Below are positions 30,458-43,434 of a stretch of 64,000 nucleotides of DNA, in pieces. The position numbers and the translations under genes are program-made. Numbering within the stretch: the stretch's first letter is position 1; every line of letters begins with the position of its first letter. The notes below the pieces were generated by a model. The model saw nothing but the letters and a program-made list of their open reading frames with translations, searched no databases and was not told the DNA's origin. The DNA is from Sordaria brevicollis (Eukaryota; Ascomycota; Sordariomycetes; Sordariales; Sordariaceae). The DNA lies in the NCBI GenBank assembly GCA_033439795.1, contig JAUTDP010000011.1, forward strand, positions 434,001 through 498,000. Reading direction: 5' to 3'.

Positions 30458-32392
30458 TCACCAAATAGTCCCCACATGCCTCAACCTGTCATTAACCACC
30501 TTCAACGTGAGAGTCACGTCGAACCGCAAAACGCGTCCTATCTTGGGCATCCGTCCGTATCGTGACCATCTCTCTTCCTCACCCCCATCCTCCCCTTCGT
30601 GCTCTTCCGCATCCTCAACAGCTCCCCGCGCCCACATCCCCTCAAACATCGCCACCAAACTTGAAAATCTCTCTCTGGCCCATTCTTCTTTTCGTTGGTC
30701 TTGCAAGTCATCTAGAGCGTTTCCCATGGGGAAAAGTTCTTGGTCTGTTAGATGTCTGGAGCCACCGCCATCACTGTCATCTTCACTGTCAGTGTCACTG
30801 TGGCCGTCGCTGCCGCCACTGCCACTGCTGTTGTTGCTGCCGTTGCCATCCCTGCCACTTTCACTGTCCCTGTCACTGTCGCCGTCGCCATTGCCGTCGC
30901 TGCCATCATTAATCCCTCTCACCAGCTTTACCACAGGAGCCACATCCCCAACCTCCACAAACGTCTGCGCATCCCATTTCGTGTACCTCTCCTCCGGCCA
31001 GTCTTCGCCAAGGGCGCGATCAGCAAAGACTCCCCATATGCGGGCGATGGACTGATCGACCATGTACGGTTCCTCGTGCGGAGGAACGTCGTAGATCATT
31101 AGTTGGTAATCCTTGGCTGTTTGGAGGAGGTAGAGCAGTGTATTCCATCTCCTGTCGTTCTGTAATCCGTTTGGTGGTGAATGGTCTTCTTCAGCTCTAT
31201 CTGGTGGTAGCGTCCAGGGCAGTTGATGGCAATGAACAAGAATCACCGGCTCATCCTCCCCGAGGGGTGCTCTACAAATGTCAGAGTCGTCTGTGTAATT
31301 CCCGTCAGAGTCGAATTTGATTATACGTGCCGTGGATCGGGATAGCCATTTGAATCTATCTCCCCCCTTCACACAACTTCGCTGGTGCGAGTCTACGAGC
31401 GTAACCTTCCGGTAAGAGACTCCCTATACGGGCTGTGCCACTTTCCTACGCGGGCTGTGTCTAACAGCCCGTATAGGGAACCCTATACACTCTTCCTATA
31501 CGGGCTGTGTCACCATAATCCCTAACCCTATTTTCATTAAATAAGGACGTAAAATTCCTGGGAATATTTCCCTTTTATACCCTTATTATTATTATTATTA
31601 TTAGTAGTAGTATTTATATTATTGTTATTATTATTATTTATAGTTTTATTAAGAATAATTCTAAAATAAACGTTATAATTGCTTTACTAATAGAGTAGTA
31701 GCTATTAGGATCGGATGAAAAATGAATGGTAGATATATTATAAATGGGAAAATTACCTTAATTAATTACACGTATTATAATAACCCTACTAATATTAGAA
31801 TTATTAATATAAAGTAGTATTATAAAGTAATAATCGTATATTATCGTCGTACTTAGCTTATAGCGTAAAGAAATTGCGTAATTCCAAAATTTCGAAATTC
31901 GCTAAGTTTAATTATTAAGTAAGCCTCTAGCAGGAGAATTTACTATTTTTTAGGGTTAGGAATTATAGTAACACAGCCCGTATAGGAAGAGTATATAGGC
32001 TTCCCTATACGGGCTGTTAGACACAGCCCGCGTAGGAAAGTGACACAGCCCGTATAGGGAGTCTCTCCGGTAAACAGCTTCGTATCTACGCAACGCAAAA
32101 GCGCGTGATTCCTGACACAGATGCGCAAGCGGTAGCGGAGGCTCGCTGCTCAGCAGGATAGGGGCGTAGGTGATCCTGTCAAAACGACCATCTTCTTCTC
32201 TTTGCCTATAGCGAAAATTCTGGGAAACGTTCCCGTGGGCAGGGGCCTATGCCTCGGCCTGGGTGTCGCAGACGGTTTTAAGGATGTTACCTTGGAAGAT
32301 GTCGTCTTCTGGGCTGAGGACTTTGTTCCAGATTATGTGGCGGATCTCGAGGGGAAGCGACCAGAAAGTGGTGTGGTGGCGGCTTTGTATAG
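30458..32392 (-). pseudogene. 2EXR/F-box-like gene, disrupted (3' and middle parts)
   Basis: Minus-strand coding sequence can be followed from 32392 to the stop at 30458 when the 650-bp MITE (31416-32065) is skipped. The opening block, FWSLPLEIRHIIWNKVL, is the F-box-like start of fungal 2EXR-type proteins; PPLPLAHLCQESRAFALRRY follows, then an acidic GDSD-rich linker and a C-terminal block ending VNDRLRHVGTIW. Lesions: the MITE insertion, an in-frame TAG at 32247-32249 (one C-to-T change from CAG), and a left-hand MULE end at 32393 that cuts the gene from its start. The 304-codon open part has no ATG of its own. The family is of unknown function and abundant in Sordariomycetes. Confidence 0.75.
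31408..32073. mobile_element. 650-bp MITE with 118-bp inverted ends and 8-bp TSD
   Basis: Element 31416-32065 flanked by direct repeats TCCGGTAA at 31408-31415 and 32066-32073. The inverted ends (31416-31533 and 31948-32065) begin GAGACTCCCTATACGGGCTG and differ at only a handful of sites, mostly C versus T. Each end contains several direct and inverted copies of TATACGGGCTGT, so it could fold further. The centre is very AT-rich and non-coding. The 8-bp duplication suggests a hAT-like mobiliser; no transposase is encoded. It sits inside the 2EXR-like gene, and removing it with one TSD copy restores the reading frame. Confidence 0.9.
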
Positions 32393-32432
32393 GGAAGCCT
32401 ACATACACCCACCCAAAACCTACATACACCCA
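32393..32432 (+). repeat. MULE left terminal inverted repeat
   Basis: GGAAGCCTACATACACCC then a second CCTACATACACCC unit; complementary to 42555-42594. Not AT-skewed, so little affected by RIP. Confidence 0.8.
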
Positions 32433-33539
32433 TTTCTTGGTAGGGGCCCACCCAGCCAGTTATATAACACCTAATATTGAAAACCCCGTTTTTACCCGCT
32501 AAATTTCAAGATTCTAATGCATTGAAATATTGCGCTATTTTTTTCGAAAATTTCAAAGTCTAAACTTAATACATTATACTAAACACCCTCTTTCAACATA
32601 ATAGGACCTACTTCCTTATACTTTCTATCCCTATTTATATAATAATATTATACTTATTAATATTCAATTTTACGCTAAAATACGTAATTTTATTCAAATT
32701 AATTAATTTTAATCGTAATCGAACGCTATTAATCGAATATAATAATTACTAACTATCGTATAAATATTTAACGACGCCCCTACTTTTATTTAACGTCGCC
32801 CTCGTAATAATTCGATAACTTCCTCGATTTTTTCGACTTCTACCGCATTATTAATTATTTAAATAAGCGAAACCTCCTTCAATTCCTAAACCGAATAAGA
32901 AATACCCATCGAAAACCCTGCGCTTAACCTATTACCTTAAAATTCGTACGCCGATACCTATATTTATATTATTGAAATATATCGCTACTATTGCTTTAAT
33001 ATTATTATAAAACGAAGCGACCTCTTTCCTATAAATTATCGGTTAATATAAAAGGAAGGGAGGGCTACTTAACGCGTAATATTAAAATATAATTTTATTC
33101 GAAAAACGCTTAATAAATTAAATTAATTTATATAAAAAACGTAAAATTAAATTTAAAAAATATATATTATATTACCTATTTTAAGTTATAATTCAAACCT
33201 TTAAAAAGAATAATTATTATTATATTATTAGGGTAAAAAACTTTATATATAAAAACTACCCTCCTTCGCGCAATTTAAATACTTATTTTATATTTCGGTA
33301 ATACTCCCTTATAAATAAATACTAAATATACCTATCTAACCTCCTTAAATAACGGATTATAATTATATACGAAATATATATTAAAATAAAGGCTAAATAC
33401 CTAAACTTCTACCTTATATATAAAGACTTAAATAATATATAATAATAATTTAGACGGTTAAAAAAAAGAGGTTATTAAAATACCTAAGCGTTTATCTATT
33501 AATTTAAAACTAATAAATCGATAACGCTTTAATATATAT

Positions 33540-33980
33540 TATTTAATAATTATAATAGGCTAGAAATTAATAAGGCTCCAAAATACGAACTTACGGTTTT
33601 ATAATACGCGTTTTAAATAATAATTAAATAAAAAAAGATATAAAAACGCTACCCGTACTATTTAATCCTTAATATTACGTATAAAACCAATTAGTACTAT
33701 ATACTAATTATATAAAGTATTATACTTACCCCCGAAAAATTATTAATACCGGTCTTTTAAACGGTTATTAATAATAAAAAGGATAAGGGATTTATTTAAT
33801 TAATTAAATATATTAAAAAAACTATCGACTACTTTAATATATTAATATTAAAGGTAATTATTATTAATAATAACGCTTAATTAATTAGGGTTATTAATCG
33901 AATTTTTCCCGAAGTCTAATACTAATATTATATTTAGTATATTAATTATAACGTCGTAAAATATTTTAAAGAGGATTAAA
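33540..33980 (+). pseudogene. MULE transposase remnant
   Basis: Conceptual translation in one frame, ignoring stops, keeps the spacing of a Mutator-family transposase core: KRYPY, YKTN, ITYK-like segment, LIKYIKKTIDYFNI, INNNA-LIRVINRIFPEV, then a degraded zinc-binding WHIN-like site. The aspartates of the ITDNDxAL block appear as Asn, the change expected from RIP. Confidence 0.65.
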
Positions 33981-34270
33981 TATATATAGAATAAAATAGT
34001 AAATAGTAATAGGATAAGGAATATAATAATAATAGGTTAAGGAAGGAGGAAAATAATAACGATAATTTTAATAGCGACGAAGCCGCGGCTAATTAATTAT
34101 ACTATAAGGCTATAAATTAATAAAATTAAAATAATATCGAAAAATTTCGCCGTATATATAAAAAAATTAAAATAGCCAAACGAACGTAGGCTAACCTAAG
34201 TCTATTACTTATTAGGGTAATTAATATTCGAATAAAATTATTTCATTTATAATAATATATAATTTATTCC

Positions 34271-34563
34271 TGTGACGGTACGGCTCACCCGCTGGTCACT
34301 TGACTTGTTACATATCACTAGGTTGCTCAGGGAATTAGGTGAATTAGGGATTTGCTATTATAAGTTACTTATTTATACTAGCGAACGCTACACAGCCATT
34401 CACCCGCACAACCTATTCACTCTATAGAATGTAGGGCCTATATCTTTCCGCCCACGCTTCTATTTTTATATAATTAATTTTCCTTTTTTCTTCATTTTAC
34501 GATTTTCTATTAATTAAAGATTATTATTATTTTATTACAAAGTTCTTCCTTTTTGCCGTAATA
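34271..34563 (+). repeat. Gypsy 1, 5' LTR (293 bp)
   Basis: Starts TGTGACGGTACGGCTCACCC, ends TTTTTGCCGTAATA. Its first 170 bp keep many CA and TG dinucleotides, unlike the interior. Confidence 0.9.
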
Positions 34564-37500
34564 ATTATAAAATTAAATTAATATTTATCGGGGATAATAC
34601 AAAATATCCTACCTTAGAAAGAGATTACGATTAATTGCGCGCGATACGATAATCCCCCGCACCCTATTTAAATACCCGAATAATTATATAATTATAACCT
34701 ATACGAAATAATTAAAATACCGAACGAACGATAGCGCACAATTAGGAGGAAGCGGCTAAATTAAAGGCGTAAATTATTAATAAGGTCGATTTCGAATTAA
34801 TTAAATTGAATTAAAAAGAAACCCTTATTACGAAAATCCGTTTAAATTGTAAATCTATCGATAACCGTTGTATTTTTACTGCTTAAGAAATTTAAGGCGC
34901 TTTCGAAAAAGCCGATAATAATAATTATAAGGCCGCTATTTTCGAATATTACGATACCTACGTAGTTCCCGAAATTAAAGCCTAATATTTTCCTAATATA
35001 AAGGAATATATTAAAAAGGATTTAGAGAATAAGATTAAGGATATTACTATTCGTTATACTTTTAATAAGAAGGGTCTCTATTTCCCTTTTGACCTTTTAT
35101 TCTAATATAAGGATTATTAGTTTAATAGATATAGAAATTTAATAGGTATCGAAGATTTTATCGCTAAGGTGGAAAAGAATTTTAACGTTATATTTAAAGA
35201 AATAAAAATTTATATTATTATTATACTAATTTATCAAAAATAAGCGAAAGAATTTTATATTATTATTTATTATTTTAATAAAATTATAATAGATTTTAAC
35301 GATTGGGTTTAGTATTTTAAGGGTATATATTATAAATCCGAAAAACCGAAGAAGAAGGTTCGTTTTTAAATTATTATCGAAGACAACGATGAAAATATTT
35401 GGTATTACCCCGACGGTATCGACGCCGCTATTCGTAAAATTAATTATATTAAATACTATACTTTTATAATTTAAAGAATTACCCCCGACTTTAATATTTT
35501 TAATTTTAAATCCGATAATAATAATAATAATTAGTAATAGAATAAAAAATTTACGGGTCTAAATAAGGAAATAATAAAGGATTTAATAGTTGCTATTATA
35601 ATTAAAGATAAGGAAATTTAAACCTTAAATTAAATTATCGTTAATATTATTCGCAATTCGACGCGTCGTAGTATAATCCTAAGTAACGTATTTATTATTA
35701 TAATTAATAGAAAGTCTTTTAAGATTTCGGACCCTTTTATTTTTTATACTAATAAGGATAAAAATACCGTTACTTTCGAGGTTTAATATTGTATTATATT
35801 TAATAAATTGAAGGTTAATTTTAATTACTTCGCCGACGATAAAGCTAAATAAACCTATATCGAGAATCGTTTAATTAGATATATTGCTAAGGATTTTTAG
35901 CCGTATTTATATAATACTTATCCGAATTAAATTCGTTCTTCAAAGGTTTTAATAGAATATTTTAAACGCTAATATAATAATCCTAACGTTATTCGTTAAG
36001 CGATCGAAGAATTTAAGAAATTCTATATATATTAGGATAATTTTTATATTTTTAAGAATAAATTTATTCGTTTCGTTAGCGAATATTAAATTTTTTAATC
36101 GAATTGGAAAGAAGTTTTTTACCGCCGTTTATTTATAGACTTTTAGGTTAGTATAACTCTATATATTATTTTAAATATAGTCGATTTCGACGGATATATT
36201 AAGATTATTGAGTAAGTGGTTTATATATAGAAGGTAGTTAAGTGGACTATTATATTATTTTCTTCTTTTAATAATTATAATTACGGAAATAATAATAGAT
36301 GTAATAGTTTTAATAGAGGAAGAGGCTCTTTATCGATTAGAAGTAATTTTAATACTAGTAATAATAAGAATTTAATTAAGGAGGAGATTAACGATATATT
36401 CTATAAGGGAATATATTTTACTTATAAAAAATAAAGATATTATACTAAAAATTGCTCTAAAAAGCCCGATTCGGGTGGCCGCCTAATTACGACCGATTAT
36501 TATACCCGCCTTTAATCTATATATATTCGTTACGGTATTAAAGATAAAGAGGAGGATAAGGGTAAAGAGAAGGAAGAATTAAAAAATTGAATACCTTAAA
36601 TAAAATAAATTCCCGTTTAAAGAGGTTTATATAATAAAGGTAAAGAAAAGTACCTAACGGTATAAAGAAGGATTTCCTATATAATTATTTAGGAAGAAAC
36701 CCTTTTATTATATCTATTTTAATAAATAATAATAGAATTATAATTATTATTAAAAAAATTATTATAGATTCGGGAGCCGTAACGTATATTTTAATTAATT
36801 AAATAACCGCCGACCGTTTATAACGACTTTTCGGATTCGAGGTTAAGAATAATTTCGACCTAATTAATATCGGGGGACTTTTTACGGGGAATAATAGTAA
36901 GAAAATTATAACTACCCTAAAAATAAACGTTATTATTTAAAATCGTACTACCCGTAATAAATAACTAATCGTTATAAATATTTATTATAATATAATAATC
37001 GGCCGTATTTAGTTCGAATATTATAACGTTATAATTAATTATTTACGAAAGAGGTTATTATTTAATAACGATTAATTAATAGACCCCGATTAAATAAGGA
37101 ATATTTATATTGAGGATAGGGAAAGTTAATTTATCGATTTAAAATACTAGGAGGACGTTATTTATAGAGAATAGCTTATAGAAAAAGAGGATAAACGAAG
37201 GCGTAATAAGGCCGTAGTATATTACCGAATTCGAAAGTTCGAAAATATTCTATAACCTTTATTTTCGATTAAATAAACAACGCGCTTAATAATTAATATT
37301 TTTTAGAAAATTATAACCGATAAAAAGATAATTAATTTTATTAAGAAAGTATAAAATTTTATAAAATAGGCTTTATAAGACGAATTTTTACCGCTACCGG
37401 TAGAATTAAAGAAAGCGCTAATAGAAATATTAAAGGAGTAAAAGAGAGATTTTAAAGAGGATTTAAAATATTTTAAGGAATAATTATAAAGAGAAGATTT

Positions 37501-40500
37501 TAATAATAGTATAAAAAAAAACGATTAAAGTTATTTTAAATAGAAAAGGGGAGCCGCGTAATATAAAGAGCGAATATCCGATATAATTATTATTAATTCT
37601 ATAACCTTTATATAAATAGTAAAGAAAAAATACTTAGGAGTAACGAATTTATACGAAATCGATCGCTTTATCGAAGAATATAGGGATTAGGAATATTTTA
37701 ACGGCTTAAATTTAAAAGAATAGGAATAAATTCTATAATAAATTCTTATTCGTTATTATAATTACGAGGATATTTTCAATAAACGACGGTCAAATATATT
37801 ATTAAAATTAAGGAATAATAATTATTATATCCGACTATAAAAGGGAATTAACTTTAAAAATTTAAATTATAATTTATTATATAAAATAAATACGGACGAA
37901 TTAAAAATATATTAATTATATATTATAGAGAATTTAAATAAAGGTTTTATTAAGAGTAATTCTGCGCTATAAATTACCCTTATTCTCTTTATATTTAAAG
38001 TTAATAGAAAATTCCACTTATATGTAAATTATTAGAAATTAAATAAAATTATTTAAAAAGACCGTTACCCGCTACCTTTTATTAAAGAAACGTTAGCCCG
38101 AATAATTAGAGCGAAAATTTTTATTAAAATCGATATCCAGTAAGCCTTTTATCGTATTTATATATATTTAAATAATAAGGAATTTATAACCTTCCGTATT
38201 CGGTATAGGGCCTATAAATATAAAGTATTGCTTTTCGGATTAATTAATAAACTATTAATATTTTAAAAGTATATTAACGACGTTTTAATAAGATATTTAA
38301 ACGATTTTTGCAATATTTATATTAATAATATTTTAATTTATTCTAATAACGAAAAAGAATACGAAATTTACGTTAAGAAAGTATTAGAGAGGTTCCGCTA
38401 AATTGGGCTATAAATTAATTTAAATAAGTGCGAATTCTACGTTATTAAAATAAAATTTCTAAGGTTTATTATCGGTATTAATAAAATTTCGGTAAATCCG
38501 GCGAAGATTTAAATAATTAAAGAATAAAAAGAATTATTAATAATTAAAGGCGTATAATTATTCTTAAGCTTCTATAATTTTTATTACAAATTTATAAAAG
38601 AATATAAGAGGATTTTAAAACCGTTAATAATATTAATAAAAAAAGGGGAAGCGTTTAATTAAATAGGGGAGTATTAAATAGCGTTTAATACTTTAAAATA
38701 ATATTTAATCGACGTACTAATATTCGCTTACTTCGATTTTAGAAGGGAAATAAAATTAAAAATAAATATATTAAACGGGGTATTAATTAGCGTTTTATTT
38801 TAAAAGTACGAGGATAGGTAGTACCCTATCGTTTATTTTTTAAAAATAATATAGGGAGTAGAATATAATTATCCAATATATAATAAAGAAATATTAATTA
38901 TAATAAAAGCGTTAATATATTAACGTTCGGAGTTTATTAAACTTTAACGGATTAAGCCTTTTATAATTATTATAGATTATAAAGCGTTGAAGTATTTTAA
39001 TACTAAACGATTATTAAATGCGAAATAAGTAATATAAATATAATTATTATTGTAATATAATTTCCTAATTATTTACCGACCTAATAAAGATAATACGGTA
39101 ATTAATATTTTATTAAAAAAGTTAAAAAATATTAAAGATTAAAAAGAGCGGAAAGAATTATAATATATAATACGCTTTTTTAAACTCGCGGGGGAGGGGG
39201 AGGATATAATTCGTATTTATACTTTAAACGTTATAAATATTCCTAAAATAATAATTAGCTATAAGCTTATTTATTAAATATTAAAGGTTAATAAAACGGA
39301 TATTTCTTTAAAAGAATATTATAAGAAAGTTCGATAGGGAGAATTAAATTTTATAATATTATAAAAGTAATTACTATTATTCCGTAGCCGTTTCGTAATT
39401 TTAAAAGGCACTTTAAAGATTAGAGCGATTTAAAATTATTATAATACTTTAACGACGGCCTACCTTAGAAGGAATAAAATACGTAAATTAGTAATAATTT
39501 AATATTAATAGCCCGGTTTAATTAAGGATATTAATTAATATATAGCGAATTATATAATTTATTACGTTTTTAAATACTTACGGGGCAAAATACTAAAAAT
39601 ACTTTAAAATATCGAAGCCTTTAAAAGAATTTAGAACTATTTAATAATAAATTTTAAAAAGATATTATTAAATAAATACAGATATAATAATTTAATAAAT
39701 ATAATCGATTCCCTATTTAAAATTATATAATTATTCCCTTATAAATCGATTATTATAGGAAAAGAAGTTTATAAACTATATTACGAGGGTCCTTTCCGTA
39801 TTTTCGGCCCGTTTAAAGAATTTATTAATAATAGAGGACCGTAATTCCGATCGGATTTTTTATAAAAATAACCTCTTTAATCGGTATTAATTAATTATTA
39901 ACCTCTATTAAATATTTATAAATATCGAGATAAGTCGAAAATCTTTACGAATAAATCGATTAGAGATTTTATTTATATATTAATTATAATTAAAATAATT
40001 AATCGGAAATAATCCCAGCGCTAAATTATATTTAAAATAATTTACTTTAAAATAATACGGGCCTTCAACCCTATAAAATTCTATTCGGCTTCCTAATATT
40101 TATTTTTTTAAATTAGAAAGTAAAAACGAATTTCGAAGGTATATTTTTAGTAGAATACTTAAATCGATAAAATACTAGGGATATTACCGAGAAAATCTAA
40201 TAGTATATAAATTATGTAAAGAAATATATCGAATCTATATAACGGAAATAGGCTATTTAAGCAAATAGGAAACGTTGCGAACTAAATTTCGATATAGGAA
40301 ATTGAATTTTTATCGTTAAGAAAAGTTAATCGACCGACCGTCCGAATAATAAATTAAATTTTTTATTAACGAAATAATATTTTCCTATTATAGGTAAAAA
40401 GGGTAACGCTTTCTTAATATAATTATTTTCTTTGTAAAAAATATCTAATTAATTCCCGCCGGATAAATTAAAGAAATTTTTAAATAATTTATTATTAGGA

Positions 40501-40884
40501 TAAGTATTAGAAAACCCGTTAGGGGAAATTATTTTTAAAGACGAAGAGTACGAAGTAGAAGAGATTATAATTTTAAAAGTAAATTAAAGTAAATTATTTT
40601 ATTAGGTAAAATAAACCGGTTAAGACTTAGACCCGGAGTAGTATCCTATTAGCGATTTTAAGAACGTAATAATTAAATTGAAAGAGTATTATAAAGAATA
40701 TCCGGAGGCGGTTAGGCCCTTTCGGAAATTATAGGATTAAATTATAATGGCGATACGAAAGGAGGAAGTATTAGAATATAAGGAAGATAATTTACTAATC
40801 TAAATAAGTAATAGGAGGTTAAAGAGGAGGAAGTAATTACGTTTTTAAAAAATTCGAAGCGAGTCTTTTTAAAGGGGGGGGTGA

Positions 40885-41177
40885 TATAACGGTATAACTT
40901 ACCCGCTAATTATTTAATTTATTATATATTATTAAATTATTTAAAGAATTAAGTGAATTAGGGATTTATTATTGTAGGTTATTTATTCATACCAATGAAC
41001 GCTGCACAATTATTTACCCACACAACTCATTCACTCTATAGAACGTAGGGCCTATATTTTTCCGCCTACGCTTCTATTCTTGTACGATTAGTTTTCCTTT
41101 TTTCTTCATTTTACGATTTTCTATTAATTAAGGATTATTATTATTTTATTACAAAGCTCTTCCTTTTTGCCGTGACA
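40885..41177 (+). repeat. Gypsy 1, 3' LTR (293 bp)
   Basis: Same length as the 5' LTR; begins TATAACGG and ends TTTTTGCCGTGACA. Its start is more RIP-changed and its end less so than the 5' copy. Confidence 0.9.
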
Positions 41178-42554
41178 ATTCCCTAATAATTATAACGTTC
41201 GAAAAGGTATAAATTCTTTTACATTAATAATTCGAAGAAATATAAAAGGTTATTATTGAATAAATCGCTAACGAATTAATATTTTATAAAGAAGAATAGG
41301 TAGGCTATTATACGAAGTATTACTTCAATTTTAATTAACGAATTACATCGTTTATTAAATCTAATAATAATTCTTTAAAATTGTATAAATTATTTATTCG
41401 TAATAAATTAATAGATTTCTAATACATAATCACCTCCTATATATTACGCCGCTATATTCACTTTAAAGAGACTCTTACCGCCTTAATATTATATATACGG
41501 ATAAATTAGCTTAATCGCCTATAAATTAATAATATTCTATTATAAATTACATTGTAAATATATTAATTACTCGCTAATTGATATTAATAATTTAAAATTA
41601 CCCAATTTATTTTACACTTACCCACTACCTACCTTAAACCCTATACCTAATAATTTCGAATCTAATATAACCTCCCTTATACGTACGAAATAAAAAAAAA
41701 GAAGGAAGGAAATTATATAATTTTAATTATTAAGGCTAATTATTATCTATATTAATATCTCTTCCAACGACGTATAAATATTTATCTACTTATCCCAATA
41801 CTATATTATATTAATTATTATATTAAAATATAGAGGATAAGTATTCAAAATTTCGACTAATTACTAAAAGTATACCTAAGGGTCGCCCGCCCAAATAAAG
41901 TAATCCCTTTAATAATAAGGCTATTCTTCTTAAATAAACGACCTAAAGGATTAAAAGGAAAGGTAAGGGTAAATATAAAACTATTAATCCCCGTAGTAAA
42001 TTTAAAAATTCGGCCCCTATTAAAGCTTTAATACGTTGTAATTACTTACAATACGAATTTAGGAATAATATCGAACAATTAAATACTAAGGATACCGTTA
42101 CCTAAAACGAAACCCGTAATTATATTAAAATTATTAACGATAAGGAAGAAGAGGAAGAAAATAAAAAAGTAACTAAATATTAATCATAAAGAATACATAA
42201 AGCAAAATAAATAAAAGGAAAGAGGGAAGGAAAGGAGGAGGGAAAGAAGGAAAGAGGGTAGGAAAAACCGATTAAAATATTATCTATAATTTCGATATTT
42301 TCTACTCTAAATAATCGATTTAATAGGATAAATAAAATAGAATAGAGAAATCGATTTACTACAATTTGTACTAAATACTATAAAATTATTACGAAATTTA
42401 ATTAATAGGGAGGGGAGAGTTAATTAAAATAATATAATTAATCAATTTGGTTGACTATATTCGTAACTATACAAAATAATTAGATTTACCGCTAAAATAG
42501 GGAAATTTACATAACAGCTATCACCTTAAAAAAACTGGGTGTGTATAGGTTTTC

Positions 42555-42594
42555 TGGGTGTAGGTAGGTTTTGGGTGGGTGTATGTAGGTTTCC
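42555..42594 (-). repeat. MULE right terminal inverted repeat
   Basis: Complement reads GGAAACCTACATACACCC then ACCTACCTACACCC, matching the left end with two or three differences. Confidence 0.8.
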
Positions 42595-42739
42595 TCCTTT
42601 TTATCGTCGGTGGCTCCTGCTGCCCCTGGTGACCGGGACCCTCCTCGAAGGACGGAGAGTTGACGGGCTGGCTCGTAATTTGGGCCTGGTTGAAACTATC
42701 GACCGGTTTGATTTCGCTTTTCTCGTTATTCTGGGGCAT
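42595..42739 (-). pseudogene. Probable 5' end of the split 2EXR-like gene
   Basis: ATG at 42739 opens a frame (MPQNNEKSEIKPVDSF ... QQEPPTIKRR) that runs straight into the MULE end at 42594. The remainder of a minus-strand gene with the same orientation appears on the other side of the MULE at 32392 downward. The joining is inferred from orientation and from each piece lacking what the other supplies; no duplicated target site confirms it. Confidence 0.5.
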
Positions 42740-43236
42740 CTTCTTGTCTGGAAGCGTTGGGGGGGCTTCAACGCCTTCTGCAGGTCAATAAATCAGGTGG
42801 TACCACATAGGCTGTAAAGATACATTTCGGGCGAGTTAGTGGCGGCCCTGGCGGGGGCTTCTGGTAGGGACATTCGAACCCAACAGATAACTGACCTGCA
42901 GGAGGAAAAAAAAAAGTTGGACCTTCTTCGGCGGACAGAACGGCGTGCCTTATAGTCGGCTGGCTCAAAGACCGACAATGTGGAAGGTCAAGGGTTGCCG
43001 TGTCGAATCTGCCGAGTAATACACAGGCGAACAAACAGATGCAAGATTGACAATAGCTGAAGTACGGAGAGAAACTGGCAGGCGACATAAACTGCAGTAA
43101 GGAACGACAATTAAGGTCCCTACTGGTGTGCAAGGTCGATGTGTTGAAATAATGGATGGGAATGGAACATAGTTCTCGTCGGCCTCCAAGTTATGGAATT
43201 AAAAAGAAGAAAAGGATCAGGTAAACCAATCAAAAT
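42740..43236. other. Unique island between two RIP-degraded blocks
   Basis: About 500 bp of normal base composition with CA and TG dinucleotides intact. Presumably promoter of the split gene. No other gene supported. Confidence 0.55.
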
Positions 43237-43434
43237 TGTTGGTGGGTCTGGCATTCACTAGGTTGCACACTAACTAGCACATTCACTATGCCTAATCTAT
43301 ACCGTACCCTGCCCTAACCACACCAGACTTTTAGACCTCCAAACCTTCCGCCCCTCTCTCTTCTTCTCCTTCTAAATATATTACCAATCTATTAATTTAA
43401 TTAGCTTATTATTATTACTATACGTAACCTTATA
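43237..43434 (+). repeat. Copia 5' LTR (approximate)
   Basis: Begins TGTTGGTGGGTCTGGC, the usual Copia LTR start. It ends before TAGGTTATAAGCCC, which resembles a tRNA primer-binding site altered by C-to-T changes. The first 140 bp are normal in composition; the rest is AT-rich. The 3' partner is not in the window, so the ends are tentative. Confidence 0.55.

Larger units (their letters stand above)
34266..41182 (+). mobile_element. Gypsy LTR retrotransposon 1 (RIP-degraded)
   Basis: 34271-41177, flanked by 5-bp repeats ATTCC (34266-34270, 41178-41182). Both LTRs are 293 bp and end TG...CA apart from RIP changes. A polypurine tract AAAGGGGGGG precedes the 3' LTR. In plus-strand order: gag (about 35000-36400), zinc-knuckle remnant (36400-36460), protease DSGA (36772-36783), reverse transcriptase 37990-38560, RNase H (38700-39100), integrase with NNRGPQFRSDF (39824-39880). 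The RT reads YRKLNKI, KDRYPLP, then YINNILIYS in place of YVDDILIYS, so catalytic Asp have become Asn. No intact frame remains. Inserted into the MULE. Confidence 0.9.
32393..42594 (+). mobile_element. Mutator-like element (MULE), RIP-degraded, with nested Gypsy
   Basis: Inverted termini match: both ends carry CCTACATACACCCACCC followed by AAAACCTAC, and the subterminal CCTACATACACCC unit is reiterated. Inside, 33540-33980 (+) still reads as a transposase of the MULE/FAR1 type: KRYPY block, YKTN, then INNNA-LIRVINRIFPEV and a degenerate WHIN. Continuation after the nested Gypsy element, around 41260-41400, includes NFN-RITSFIKSNNNSLK, the downstream block (ancestrally a TSRIEGSH-like motif). 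Stops are everywhere, mostly TAA from CAA. I found no clean target site duplication at the outer ends. The element has split the 2EXR-like gene. Confidence 0.75.

Noticed and set aside
31416..32065. Reading the MITE as an intron of the 2EXR-like gene
   Set aside because: Exact 8-bp flanking repeat and long inverted ends show a transposon; the borders are not GT-AG in the gene's sense.
42860..42900. tRNA-like B box (GGGTTCGAATG on the minus strand)
   Set aside because: No T-stem pairing, no A box at the right distance and no acceptor stem.
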